In this document: positions 1 through 6,442 of the stretch, piece after piece | Layout of the letters: each line of letters opens with the position of its first letter | Position numbering within the stretch: position 1 is the stretch's first letter | Assembly (NCBI GenBank): GCA_022712475.1 | Contig: JALAGK010000401.1 | Span: 1 to 11,311, forward strand | Direction: 5' to 3' | Source of the DNA: Enterobacteriaceae bacterium | GTDB taxonomy: Bacteria; Pseudomonadota; Gammaproteobacteria; Enterobacterales; Enterobacteriaceae | Length of the DNA stretch: 11,311 bases | Program-made: the position numbers and the translations under genes | The notes under the pieces: model-generated | Seen by the model: the letters and a program-made list of their open reading frames with translations, nothing else | What the model was told of the DNA's origin: nothing | Databases searched by the model: none

Positions 1-1
1 T

Positions 2-823
2 GCCTCTTGCGGCAACATGTCTTACGTGATTTTTGCCGACCAGGTTATTAAGCCGCGTTTTGAGTGCAAAACCATCTATGAGATGACCAGTGAGATAGCA
101 AAACGCATGGGCGTGGAGCAGCAGTTCACTGAAGGTCGTACGCAGGAAGGCTGGATGCGACACCTCTATGAACTGTCGCGGGCAGAAATTCCGGGTCTGC
201 CGGACTTTGATACCTTCCGCGCGCAAGGGATCTTTAAACAGCGCGATCCTGACGGGCATCACGTGGCTTATAAAGCATTCCGCGAAGATCCGCAGGCTAA
301 TCCTCTAACCACGCCGTCGGGTAAAATTGAAATCTACTCTGCAGAGCTGGCCGAAAAAGCCGCGACCTGGCAGTTGGCTGCAGGTGATGTTATCGATCCG
401 CTACCGGTGCATAGTTCAGGCTTTGAGAACTATGACGATCCGCTTAGCGCGCAATATCCGCTGCAAATGACCGGCTTTCACTATAAAGCACGCGCGCACT
501 CAACCTACGGCAACGTCGACGTACTGAAAGCGGCTTGTCGTCAGGAGATGTGGATAAATCCGCTAGATGCCAGTCGTCGCGGTATTGCCAATGGCGACAT
601 GGTGCGCATTTTCAACGGACGTGGCGAAGTACGCATTGCTGCCAAAGTCACGCCGCGTATTATCCCGGGCGTTGTCGCGCTGGGCGAAGGGGCCTGGTAT
701 GCGCCTGATGCGAAGGGAGTGGATCATGCGGGAAGTATCAACGTGTTGACCACGCAGCGCCCGTCGCCGCTGGCGAAGGGTAATCCATCCCACTCCAATC
801 TGGTCCAGGTTGAGAAGGCGTGA
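2..823 (+). CDS. dmsA: Dimethyl sulfoxide reductase catalytic subunit A, C-terminal part (5' end outside window)
   Basis: DmsA is the bis-molybdopterin-guanine-dinucleotide subunit that reduces DMSO and amine N-oxides during anaerobic respiration. It is a Tat-exported member of the DMSO reductase family. Only the last 273 codons are here, open at the left edge in frame 2, so the signal peptide, the Fe-S motif and the Mo-ligand serine lie outside. The visible part contains the C-terminal molybdopterin-dinucleotide-binding region, with stretches such as YPLQMTGFHYKARAHSTYGN and the terminal PSPLAKGNPSHSNLVQVEKA, which match E. coli DmsA as I know it. The stop is followed after 10 bases by dmsB, whose ribosome binding site (GAGGAAG) overlaps the dmsA stop codon, so the genes are translated from one message. 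The ATG at 17 is internal, not a start, because the frame stays open upstream of it. The reading frame is intact throughout. Confidence 0.96.
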   Translation, partial: ASCGNMSYVIFADQVIKPRFECKTIYEMTSEIAKRMGVEQQFTEGRTQEGWMRHLYELSRAEIPGLPDFDTFRAQGIFKQRDPDGHHVAYKAFREDPQANPLTTPSGKIEIYSAELAEKAATWQLAAGDVIDPLPVHSSGFENYDDPLSAQYPLQMTGFHYKARAHSTYGNVDVLKAACRQEMWINPLDASRRGIANGDMVRIFNGRGEVRIAAKVTPRIIPGVVALGEGAWYAPDAKGVDHAGSINVLTTQRPSPLAKGNPSHSNLVQVEKA

Positions 824-833
824 GGAAGAGTAA

Positions 834-1451
834 ATGACAACTCAGTATGGTTTTTATATTGATTCCAGCCGCTGCACTGGTTGCAAAACCTGCGAGCTGG
901 CCTGTAAGGATTACAAAGACTTAACGCCGGATGTCAGCTTCCGCCGTATTTATGAATACGCGGGCGGTGACTGGCAGGAAGACAACGGTGTCTGGCATCA
1001 GAATGTGTTTGCCTATTACTTGTCTATTTCGTGCAACCATTGTGAAGACCCGGCGTGCACCAAAGTGTGCCCGAGTGGTGCCATGCATAAGCGTGAAGAT
1101 GGTTTTGTCGTAGTCAATGAAGACGTGTGCATCGGTTGCCGTTACTGTCACATGGCCTGCCCATATGGCGCGCCGCAGTATAATGCGCAGAAGGGGCATA
1201 TGACCAAATGTGACGGTTGTTACGAGCGTGTAGGTAACGGCCAGAAGCCGATTTGCGTAGAGTCCTGCCCGCTGCGCGCGCTGGACTTTGGGCCGATTGA
1301 TGAGCTGCGTGCGCGTCACGGTACCCTGGGTGAAGTGGCGCCATTACCATCAGCACGTTTTACAAAGCCGAATATTGTCATTAAACCTAACGCTAACAGC
1401 CGCCCGTGCGGGGATAAAACCGGCTATCTGGCGAACCCGAAGGAGGTGTGA
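834..1451 (+). CDS. dmsB: Dimethyl sulfoxide reductase iron-sulfur subunit B
   Basis: DmsB carries electrons from the membrane anchor DmsC to the molybdenum subunit DmsA through four [4Fe-4S] clusters. The protein has 205 residues, the same as in E. coli. All sixteen cluster cysteines are visible in four ferredoxin-type groups: C14/17/20/24, C67/70/75/79, C99/102/105/109 and C126/129/141/145. C102, the position in E. coli DmsB where substitution converts a cluster to [3Fe-4S], is a normal cysteine. There is no signal peptide, as expected for a subunit exported as a passenger with Tat-targeted DmsA. The start is fixed by GAGGAAG five bases upstream and by family length. The dmsC ribosome binding site lies inside the last codons, and only one base separates the dmsB stop from the dmsC start, suggesting translational coupling. 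Confidence 0.98.
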   Translation: MTTQYGFYIDSSRCTGCKTCELACKDYKDLTPDVSFRRIYEYAGGDWQEDNGVWHQNVFAYYLSISCNHCEDPACTKVCPSGAMHKREDGFVVVNEDVCIGCRYCHMACPYGAPQYNAQKGHMTKCDGCYERVGNGQKPICVESCPLRALDFGPIDELRARHGTLGEVAPLPSARFTKPNIVIKPNANSRPCGDKTGYLANPKEV

Positions 1452-1452
1452 G

Positions 1453-2316
1453 ATGGGAAGTGGATGGCATGAATGGCCGCTGGTTATCTTCACCGTGCTG
1501 GGCCAGTGTGTTGCCGGAGCGCTGATAGTTGTCGGTATTGCGTTGCTATCAGGTGGTCTGAGCGATGCACAGCGTCGCAGTGTGGAGCGCAGCATGATTG
1601 TGCTGTGGGTACTGATGGGCATTGCGTTTATGGCCTCAGTCGCACACCTGGGTTCGCCGCTGCGTGCGTTTAATTCCCTTAATCGTATCGGTCACTCCGG
1701 TTTGAGTAATGAAATTGCTGGTGGCTCGTTATTTTTTGCCGTCGGTGGTTTCTGGTGGCTGTTGACAGTCATTAACCGTATGCCTGCTGTGCTGGGCCGC
1801 ATATGGCTTGTGGCGACAATGGTATTGGGCGTGGTATTTGTCTGGCTAATGAGCCGTGTTTACAGCACCATCGATACCATTGCGACCTGGAACACGGTCT
1901 GGACGCCAGTCGGCTTCTTCCTGACGATGCTTATCGGCGGGCCTCTGCTTGGCTACCTGCTGTTGCGTGCAGGCGGCGTTAAGGGCCGCGGGTTGAATCG
2001 GCTGGCGGTGGTATCGCTGGTGGGGCTGGTCCTCAGCGTGGTTGCTGTTACCCTGCAGGGCGCGTCACTGCCGGGTATCTCCAGCTCCGTTGCTCAGGCA
2101 AGCGCGCTGGTGCCAGATTATGGCATGCTGGTGGCGCTGCGTGTGGTGTTACTGAGTGCAGCACTGGCGTTGTGGATTGTGCCGCAGTTTAAAGGCCAGC
2201 AGCCGGGTCTGGCCGTGATGTCGGTTGCTTTCCTGATGGTGCTGGCTGGTGAATTCATTGGCCGCGGTATTTTCTATGGGCTGCATATGACTGTTGGGAT
2301 GGCCATCGCCGGATAA
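1453..2316 (+). CDS. dmsC: Dimethyl sulfoxide reductase membrane anchor subunit C
   Basis: DmsC is the integral membrane anchor of DMSO reductase. It binds and oxidises menaquinol and passes electrons to DmsB. The protein has 287 residues, as in E. coli, and is hydrophobic throughout, consistent with eight transmembrane helices. It begins MGSGWHEWPL and ends with the conserved GRGIFYGLHMTVGMAIAG. His65, in the AHLGSP segment and known to be needed for quinol oxidation in E. coli, is conserved. The ATG at 1453 is chosen because AAGGAGGT lies six bases upstream and the start matches the family. The frame is open back to 1288, but those 55 codons overlap dmsB in another frame and are not DmsC sequence. 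An intrinsic terminator follows 39 bases after the stop, closing the dmsABC operon. Confidence 0.97.
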   Translation: MGSGWHEWPLVIFTVLGQCVAGALIVVGIALLSGGLSDAQRRSVERSMIVLWVLMGIAFMASVAHLGSPLRAFNSLNRIGHSGLSNEIAGGSLFFAVGGFWWLLTVINRMPAVLGRIWLVATMVLGVVFVWLMSRVYSTIDTIATWNTVWTPVGFFLTMLIGGPLLGYLLLRAGGVKGRGLNRLAVVSLVGLVLSVVAVTLQGASLPGISSSVAQASALVPDYGMLVALRVVLLSAALALWIVPQFKGQQPGLAVMSVAFLMVLAGEFIGRGIFYGLHMTVGMAIAG

Positions 2317-2355
2317 CATTCGCAAACGTTTTTTAGACGCCAGCAATGCCAGATT

Positions 2356-2384
2356 AACGCCCCGCTTACGTGGGGCGTTTTTTT
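2356..2384 (+). terminator. Intrinsic terminator of dmsABC
   Basis: The arms AACGCCCCGC and GCGTGGGGCGTT region fold into a GC-rich stem (2356-2365 with 2370-2379, one internal mismatch near the loop) around a TTAC loop. A run of seven T follows at 2378-2384. It lies 39 bases after the dmsC stop, in the right orientation and position to end the operon. Confidence 0.9.
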
Positions 2385-2644
2385 ATTTCAGCCCCGGTTT
2401 ATGCATCGAGAAATGTCTCTCTTTCGATGAAATTTTTCGTGCGAGGATAGTGGGTGAATCGTCATGAATAACCCTGTATATCAAATTATTACTCATTTTA
2501 TTGACCTGCTGTTGAAGTATGAGGATAAGTAATTCAAATCGATACGCTGCAAATCGTGCTTACCGTTAAATTGGTCGGATTGACTTTGCCTTTGCCAGTG
2601 GCATGATTCGCACAATTTCCTCTCATCCTCACGGTTATAAACTC
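2385..2644 (+). promoter_or_regulatory. dmsC-ycaD intergenic region with weak candidate ycaD promoters
   Basis: In E. coli K-12 ycaC lies here; no trace of it is visible. Two weak sigma-70-like candidates face ycaD. One is TTGACC (2501-2506), 17 bases, GATAAG (2524-2529). The other is TTGACT (2580-2585), 16 bases, CATGAT (2602-2607). The second would start transcription near 2614, after the upstream in-frame ATG at 2603, which supports the later ATG at 2645 as the ycaD start. Further upstream, CATCGAGAAA (2404-2413) and TTTCGATG (2422-2429) form an inverted repeat with one bulged G. Neither promoter is strong; both calls are by eye. Confidence 0.25.
2464..2532 (+). CDS. Possible small ORF or leader peptide (22 codons) upstream of ycaD
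   Basis: The gap between dmsC and ycaD holds ATG AAT AAC ... GAT AAG TAA, encoding a 22-residue peptide that begins MNNPVYQIITHF and ends LLLKYEDK. The middle alternates hydrophobic residues with a charged C-terminal end, so it could form a short amphipathic or membrane-touching helix. The putative ribosome binding site is weak (GTGGGTG about seven bases upstream). I do not recognise the peptide. It ends 112 bases before the ycaD start, so it could be a leader peptide, an independent small protein, or chance. Nothing in the DNA proves translation. Confidence 0.25.
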   Translation: MNNPVYQIITHFIDLLLKYEDK

Positions 2645-3793
2645 ATGTTTGTCTGGACCCGGCCAGTGCTTCTTCTGCTCTGTGGCCTGTTTTTGTTGAC
2701 CCTGGCTATAGCGGTAATGAACACGCTGGTACCGCTGTGGCTTGCTCATGACCGTTTGCCTACCTGGCAGGTGGGAATGGTCAGCTCGTCCTATTTCACA
2801 GGCAACCTTGTGTGTACCTTGCTCACGGGTACGCTTATCAAAAAAATGGGTTTCAATCGTAGTTACTATCTGGCCTCGATTATTTTTGCTGTGGCTTGTG
2901 CGGGCCTCGGGTTAATGCAGGGCTTCTGGAGCTGGTTTGCCTGGCGTTTTATTGCTGGTGTTGGCTGTGCCATGATTTGGGTAGTGGTAGAAAGCGCGCT
3001 GATGTGCAGCGGTAACTCGCGTAACCGCGGTCGCCTGCTTGCGGCGTATATGATGATTTATTACTTCGGCACGGTAGCCGGGCAGCTTTTGATAAGTAAA
3101 GTGCCGACCGGGCTCATGAATGTGCTGCCGTGGGTGACGGCAATGGTGCTGGCGGCGGTGCTGCCGCTGCTGTTTACGCGCATCGTTAATGCACAAAGCG
3201 AAACGAGTGAACCCACTCACATGTGGGCAATGTTGCTGCTGCGCCAGGCCAGGTTAGGTATTAACGGTTGTGTGATTTCCGGCATTGTGCTCGGTTCGTT
3301 GTACGGTCTGATGCCGTTGTGGCTTAACCACCAGGGCATTAGTGATGCACATATCGGCTTCTGGATGGCGGTAATGGTCAGTGCGGGTATTGTCGGGCAG
3401 TGGCCAATAGGTCGCCTGGCAGATCGCTACGGGCGTCTGTTGGTACTGCGTGTTCAGGTATTTGTCGTGATTCTTGGTGCCCTGGCAATGCTGAGCGACG
3501 CGGCGATGGGTCCTGCGTTGTTTATCCTGGGGGCGGCGGGTTTTACACTTTACCCGGTCGCGATGGCCTGGGCGTGTGAAAAAGTCGGGCAGCACCAACT
3601 GGTGGCGATGAACCAGGCGCTGCTGTTAAGTTATACCATTGGCAGTCTGCTTGGCCCGACACTAACCTCTATGCTGATGCAGAACTACTCTGACGATTTG
3701 CTATTTGTGACTATTGCCAGCGTGTCGTTCATCTATTTAATGATGTTGCTGCGCAAAGCAGGCCAACATCCGACCCCGGTGGCGCATGCGTAA
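2645..3793 (+). CDS. ycaD: YcaD, major facilitator superfamily transporter
   Basis: YcaD is an inner-membrane MFS permease of unknown substrate. With the ATG at 2645 the protein has 382 residues, exactly the E. coli YcaD length, and starts [15 protein letters not shown], directly entering the first membrane helix. About twelve hydrophobic segments can be followed. The MFS loop signature is clear in the second half as [14 protein letters not shown], with a weaker counterpart, [15 protein letters not shown], after helix 2. Long blocks are as in E. coli, such as [16 protein letters not shown] and [19 protein letters not shown]. An in-frame ATG at 2603 would add 14 hydrophilic residues; I reject it because of family length and the absence of a ribosome binding site, although no good site is seen before 2645 either. 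It is likely monocistronic, between the dms terminator and the bidirectional terminator after it. Confidence 0.93.
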   Translation: MFVWTRPVLLLLCGLFLLTLAIAVMNTLVPLWLAHDRLPTWQVGMVSSSYFTGNLVCTLLTGTLIKKMGFNRSYYLASIIFAVACAGLGLMQGFWSWFAWRFIAGVGCAMIWVVVESALMCSGNSRNRGRLLAAYMMIYYFGTVAGQLLISKVPTGLMNVLPWVTAMVLAAVLPLLFTRIVNAQSETSEPTHMWAMLLLRQARLGINGCVISGIVLGSLYGLMPLWLNHQGISDAHIGFWMAVMVSAGIVGQWPIGRLADRYGRLLVLRVQVFVVILGALAMLSDAAMGPALFILGAAGFTLYPVAMAWACEKVGQHQLVAMNQALLLSYTIGSLLGPTLTSMLMQNYSDDLLFVTIASVSFIYLMMLLRKAGQHPTPVAHA

Positions 3794-3810
3794 TGGCAGT
3801 AACGGAAGAA

Positions 3811-3838
3811 AAAGCCTGTCCTGGTGACAGGCTTTTTT
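3811..3838. terminator. Bidirectional terminator between ycaD and the downstream hydrolase gene
   Basis: AAAGCCTGTC (3811-3820) pairs perfectly with GACAGGCTTT (3826-3835) around a CTGGT loop. The + strand continues with a T run (3833-3838), ending ycaD transcription. On the - strand the stem is followed by CTTTTTCTTCC, so it can also end the convergent hydrolase gene, whose stop lies 11 bases away from the T run. Its core resembles the hairpin at 5146-5177. Confidence 0.9.
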
Positions 3839-3849
3839 GTGGGTAAGCG

Positions 3850-4911
3850 TTATTGCTTGAACAGGAATGAAGACAGGGCGTTGATGACCTCTGGTGCGCT
3901 CTCTTCAGTCATCCAGTGGCCGGTATCTGGCAGGATAGTTCCGGTAAATTGCATGGGATCGGCAACAAAGCGCGTTTTCATTTCATTGACCAACACCGTG
4001 TTAACGCCTTTTGCGCCGGTCAGTGCCATGGATGGAATATGCAATGTTTTCCCAGCGGCCAATAGTGCTTCGTTCTGTGCAATAGAGCGTGTTTTCGAGT
4101 GATAGTAACCAAGCGCGGCGTGAATTTTTTCACGCGTCGAAAACGGCTCAGTCAGTTCACTCAATAACTCAGGCGTAAACTTATCTTTCTTGCCTGCGTA
4201 CGTGGTAATGAAGTAAGAGAAGAACAGCGCTGGATCGGCGGAAATTTGTTTCTCTGCAATATCCCCAAAGCTGAAGTAACCAAAATGCCATCCTAACCCT
4301 GGACCATTGGGTGTATATCCAGGGTAGGTATACATTGCGCGATCGGGAATCGGTGAGTCCATAAAGACGACTTTTTTGACAATGTTGCCCTGATTATTGG
4401 CAACCAGCGGATAAGACGCGGAGTTCCCGAGATCGTGGCTGACATAATAAATTGGTGTATTACCCACAATTTGTTTAATCGCTGCCAGTAGAATACGGGA
4501 AACATTCTCAGCCGAATAATTATCATCAGCAATGGGCGCAGACTGGCCCAGTCCTGGCAAATCAATAGCAATGACCTTGTTATTGGCTTTGAATTTCTCC
4601 ATTACCGGCTCCCACATTTTCCAGGTTGAGCCGAACCCGTGAATAAAGACAACTGGAGTGCCGCTATTACCCCCTTCGACATAGTGCAGGCGTTGACTTT
4701 CAACGTTGGTAAACTTACTGGTCAGTCCTTGTGCCACGGCGTACTGGCCGCGTTTTTGCGCTTTAATCTGGTCAAACAGCCGCTGAGAATTTTGTGGCGG
4801 AGTATCAATCGATTTCAGATTAGGGTCGAACTCTGCGCGAGCGCTGTGTGTGGCAATTAGCATGAAGGCGGTGGCGATGAGTGTGGACAGCAATGCAGGT
4901 TTAGCTTTCAT
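3850..4911 (-). CDS. Exported alpha/beta hydrolase, Cif-like epoxide hydrolase (downstream paralog)
   Basis: This 353-residue protein has an N-terminal signal peptide (two Lys, hydrophobic residues 6-21, THSARA with likely cleavage after A26). An alpha/beta hydrolase domain follows from about residue 74. Visible active-site elements are the oxyanion loop HGFG (91-94), the Asp nucleophile D160 in SHDLG, acid D185 in FMDSPIPD, H209 in GWHF, Y270 in GYY and catalytic H332 in DTGHW. An Asp nucleophile excludes ordinary Ser esterases. The His-plus-Tyr pair matches the ring-opening pair of Pseudomonas Cif epoxide hydrolase (H177/Y239), and MDSPIPD corresponds to MEAPIPD there. About 50 residues precede the core domain, more than in Cif. 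The ATG at 4911 is chosen because it aligns with the paralog, starts the signal peptide and has GAGG eight bases upstream; the frame is open to 5004. A haloalkane or haloacetate dehalogenase is the main alternative. Substrate unknown. Confidence 0.85.
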   Translation of the reverse strand: MKAKPALLSTLIATAFMLIATHSARAEFDPNLKSIDTPPQNSQRLFDQIKAQKRGQYAVAQGLTSKFTNVESQRLHYVEGGNSGTPVVFIHGFGSTWKMWEPVMEKFKANNKVIAIDLPGLGQSAPIADDNYSAENVSRILLAAIKQIVGNTPIYYVSHDLGNSASYPLVANNQGNIVKKVVFMDSPIPDRAMYTYPGYTPNGPGLGWHFGYFSFGDIAEKQISADPALFFSYFITTYAGKKDKFTPELLSELTEPFSTREKIHAALGYYHSKTRSIAQNEALLAAGKTLHIPSMALTGAKGVNTVLVNEMKTRFVADPMQFTGTILPDTGHWMTEESAPEVINALSSFLFKQ

Positions 4912-5145
4912 ATTATCAACCTCAACGGGCAGGGAAGCCCGGTGTGTTACCAACGTGGCAAGATTCAACCGTGTTTGACGGCTGCTCATACCGGATAGCA
5001 TCAATCACGTGCTTCTGAGCAATACTCCGAGTTATCGCCATGATGCGCACGCCACACCTCGGGTTTGCGCACCCGACTGATGGACGTGCTGCGTGACGTT
5101 GCTCAGCGCTCGTCAACAGGAACGAAGGGTTTGGCCAGTTGTACA
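4912..5145 (-). promoter_or_regulatory. Region upstream of the second hydrolase gene; partial copy of the first gene's leader, no clear promoter
   Basis: The part next to the gene carries the GAGG ribosome binding site and, at 4979-4996, CGGCTGCT directly followed by CATACCGGAT. Both blocks also occur upstream of the other hydrolase gene (6334-6341 and 6356-6365), there separated by extra bases. Beyond about 5000 I see no further similarity, no TGTA-N8-TACA box and no convincing -35/-10 pair. A small hairpin TCGGGT-N6-ACCCGA lies at 5059-5076. The gene may therefore depend on read-through from the upstream paralog. Confidence 0.3.
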
Positions 5146-5177
5146 GGACAGAGCCTGCCTGGTGGCAGGCTCTGTCC
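5146..5177 (-). other. Perfect 14-bp hairpin after the first hydrolase gene, without U-tract
   Basis: GGACAGAGCCTGCC (5146-5159) and GGCAGGCTCTGTCC (5164-5177) pair perfectly around a TGGT loop, 16 bases past the stop of the upstream hydrolase gene. On the gene's strand the stem is followed by TGTACAACTGG, with no T run, so it is a poor intrinsic terminator. It is more likely an RNA-stabilising or attenuating intercistronic hairpin. The core is related to the terminator at 3811-3835, with paired compensating differences (T:A versus C:G near the loop), so it was probably duplicated with the gene. Confidence 0.6.
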
Positions 5178-5193
5178 GTTTATGACGATATGT

Positions 5194-6252
5194 TTATTTG
5201 AACAGGAAAGAAGACAATGCGTTGGTAACCCCGATTGCATTCTCTTCCACCATCCAGTGTCCGGTATCCGGCAGAATAATGCCGGTGAACTGTGCCGGGT
5301 CGGCAACAAAACGTGTCTTCATCTCTTTGACCAACACGTCGTTGACGCCTTTCGCTCCGGTTAGCGCCATTGATGGGATGCGCAACGTTTTGCCCGCTGC
5401 AAGCAGCGCTTCGTTCTGCAGTGCCGAATCGGCGTGTGATTTGTAATAGCCAAATGCCGCACGCAGCTTCTCACGAGTTGAATAAGGTTCGATAAGCTCA
5501 CTGAGTAATTCAGGCGTAAAAATCTCCTTTTTGCCTGCATAGGTTTTTATGAAGTAAGAGAAGAACAGTGATGGGTCAGCGGCAATTTGTTTCTCAGCAA
5601 TATCGCCGAAGCTGAAATAGCCGAAGTGCCAGCCAAGGCCCGGTCCTTCTGGGGTATAGCCGGGATAGGTAAACATGGCTTTATCCGGGATAGGTGAGTC
5701 CATGAAGACGGCTTTTTTGATATAACTGCCCTGGTTGTTGGCAACCAATGGGTAAGAGGCCGAGTTCCCCAGATCGTGGCTGACATAGTAAATCGGGCCT
5801 TCACCAGCGACTTTCTTGATGGTTGCCAGCAGAATACGGGAGACATTTTCTGCCGAGTAATCACCGTTGGCGATAGGTGCAGACTGGCCAAGCCCTGGTA
5901 AGTCGATAGCGATGACCTTATTATTGGCTTTGAATTTCTCCATCACCGGTTCCCACATTTTCCAGGTGGAACCGAATCCGTGGATGAAAATAATTGGTGT
6001 ACCGCTGTTGCCGCCTTCAACATAATGCAGACGTTGACCGTTGACGTCGACAAACTTGCTGGTCAACCCTTGTGCAACGGCATATTGACCGCGTTTCTGT
6101 GCTTTGACCTGATTAAACTGCTGCTGGGAGACCTGCGGTGGCGTATCAATCGATTTGAGATTCGGGTCATACTCTGCGCGTGCGGCATGGGTGGCAGTCA
6201 GGCTTACGGCTGTTGCGATAAGGGCGCTCAGGAGTGCAGGCTTCATTTTCAT
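5194..6252 (-). CDS. Exported alpha/beta hydrolase, Cif-like epoxide hydrolase (promoter-proximal paralog)
   Basis: This 352-residue protein is about 83% identical to the hydrolase at 3850-4911 (about 60 differences by hand, no internal gaps). It has a signal peptide (MKMKPALLS...THAARA, cleavage likely after A26) and every active-site element of the paralog at the same positions: HGFG 91-94, D160, D185, H209, Y270 and H332. Differences cluster in the signal peptide, residues 129-151 and the cap-like region 238-279, where substrate specificity may differ. Two ATGs adjoin (6255 and 6252). I choose 6252 because it matches the paralog's first residue and keeps the same seven-base distance from an AGGT ribosome binding site. 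The gene is transcribed divergently from the TetR regulator, with a candidate promoter at 6407-6436. Likely role: periplasmic or secreted hydrolysis of an epoxide-like compound, inferred from Cif-type residues and the TetR context. Confidence 0.86.
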   Translation of the reverse strand: MKMKPALLSALIATAVSLTATHAARAEYDPNLKSIDTPPQVSQQQFNQVKAQKRGQYAVAQGLTSKFVDVNGQRLHYVEGGNSGTPIIFIHGFGSTWKMWEPVMEKFKANNKVIAIDLPGLGQSAPIANGDYSAENVSRILLATIKKVAGEGPIYYVSHDLGNSASYPLVANNQGSYIKKAVFMDSPIPDKAMFTYPGYTPEGPGLGWHFGYFSFGDIAEKQIAADPSLFFSYFIKTYAGKKEIFTPELLSELIEPYSTREKLRAAFGYYKSHADSALQNEALLAAGKTLRIPSMALTGAKGVNDVLVKEMKTRFVADPAQFTGIILPDTGHWMVEENAIGVTNALSSFLFK

Positions 6253-6357
6253 CATATCTACCTTTAACGGGTATAAAATTGAGCGAGTGACCAGCTTGCC
6301 GGACAGGGCAAATACACTGGATGGGCCGCTCAGCGGCTGCTTTGAATAAGCAGGTCA

Positions 6358-6390
6358 TACCGGATTGTGTTAGGCAGGAAAGATCCGGTA
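6358..6390. repeat. Inverted repeat TACCGGAT-N17-ATCCGGTA in the hydrolase leader
   Basis: TACCGGAT (6358-6365) and ATCCGGTA (6383-6390) form a perfect 8-bp inverted repeat, just downstream of the candidate hydrolase transcription start. It could be a second operator or a leader hairpin. One arm, extended to TCATACCGGAT, recurs at 4986-4996 upstream of the paralogous gene, but its partner arm is absent there. A smaller GCCGC-TCA-GCGGC hairpin lies at 6325-6337 in the same leader. Confidence 0.4.
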
Positions 6391-6398
6391 ATTCTTTC

Positions 6399-6423
6399 TG
6401 TAGTGAACGATACATAATGTGGT
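6399..6423. promoter_or_regulatory. Putative TetR-family operator, box 1
   Basis: TGTAGT-GAAC-GATACA (6399-6414) is a TGTA-N8-TACA inverted repeat. The whole 25-base stretch is repeated with four mismatches at 6443-6467, 44 bases (about four helical turns) away. It covers the candidate -10 of the hydrolase promoter and a CATAAT (6413-6418) that could be the -10 of the regulator gene, so one bound repressor could block both directions. Assignment to the adjacent TetR protein is inferred from position and symmetry. Confidence 0.55.
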
Positions 6424-6436
6424 ATTTTGGTGTCAA
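6407..6436 (-). promoter_or_regulatory. Candidate promoter of the hydrolase genes
   Basis: On the - strand a perfect TTGACA (6431-6436) is followed after 18 bases by TATCGT (6407-6412), a four-of-six -10 match. The -10 lies inside operator-like box 1, as expected for a repressed promoter with an imperfect -10. Transcription would begin near 6400, giving a leader of about 150 bases before the hydrolase ATG. Confidence 0.45.
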
Positions 6437-6442
6437 CTTTTT

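Noticed and set aside
921..1356. Open frames on the - strand across dmsB
   Set aside because: They are antisense to a complete, well-conserved DmsB and resemble no family.
1288..1452. Extended start for dmsC inside dmsB
   Set aside because: DmsC of E. coli length begins at 1453 with an excellent ribosome binding site. The extension is the dmsB sequence read in another frame.
5059..5076. TCGGGT/ACCCGA hairpin as terminator or attenuator
   Set aside because: Short stem, no T run on either strand and no associated gene boundary.
5146..5177. REP/BIME-type repetitive element
   Set aside because: The arms do not resemble the REP consensus, and the hairpin matches the terminator after the paralogous gene instead.
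6358..6390. Insertion-sequence terminal inverted repeats or site-specific recombination site
   Set aside because: No transposase, integrase or target duplication is present anywhere in the window. The 17-base gap and leader position suit regulation better.
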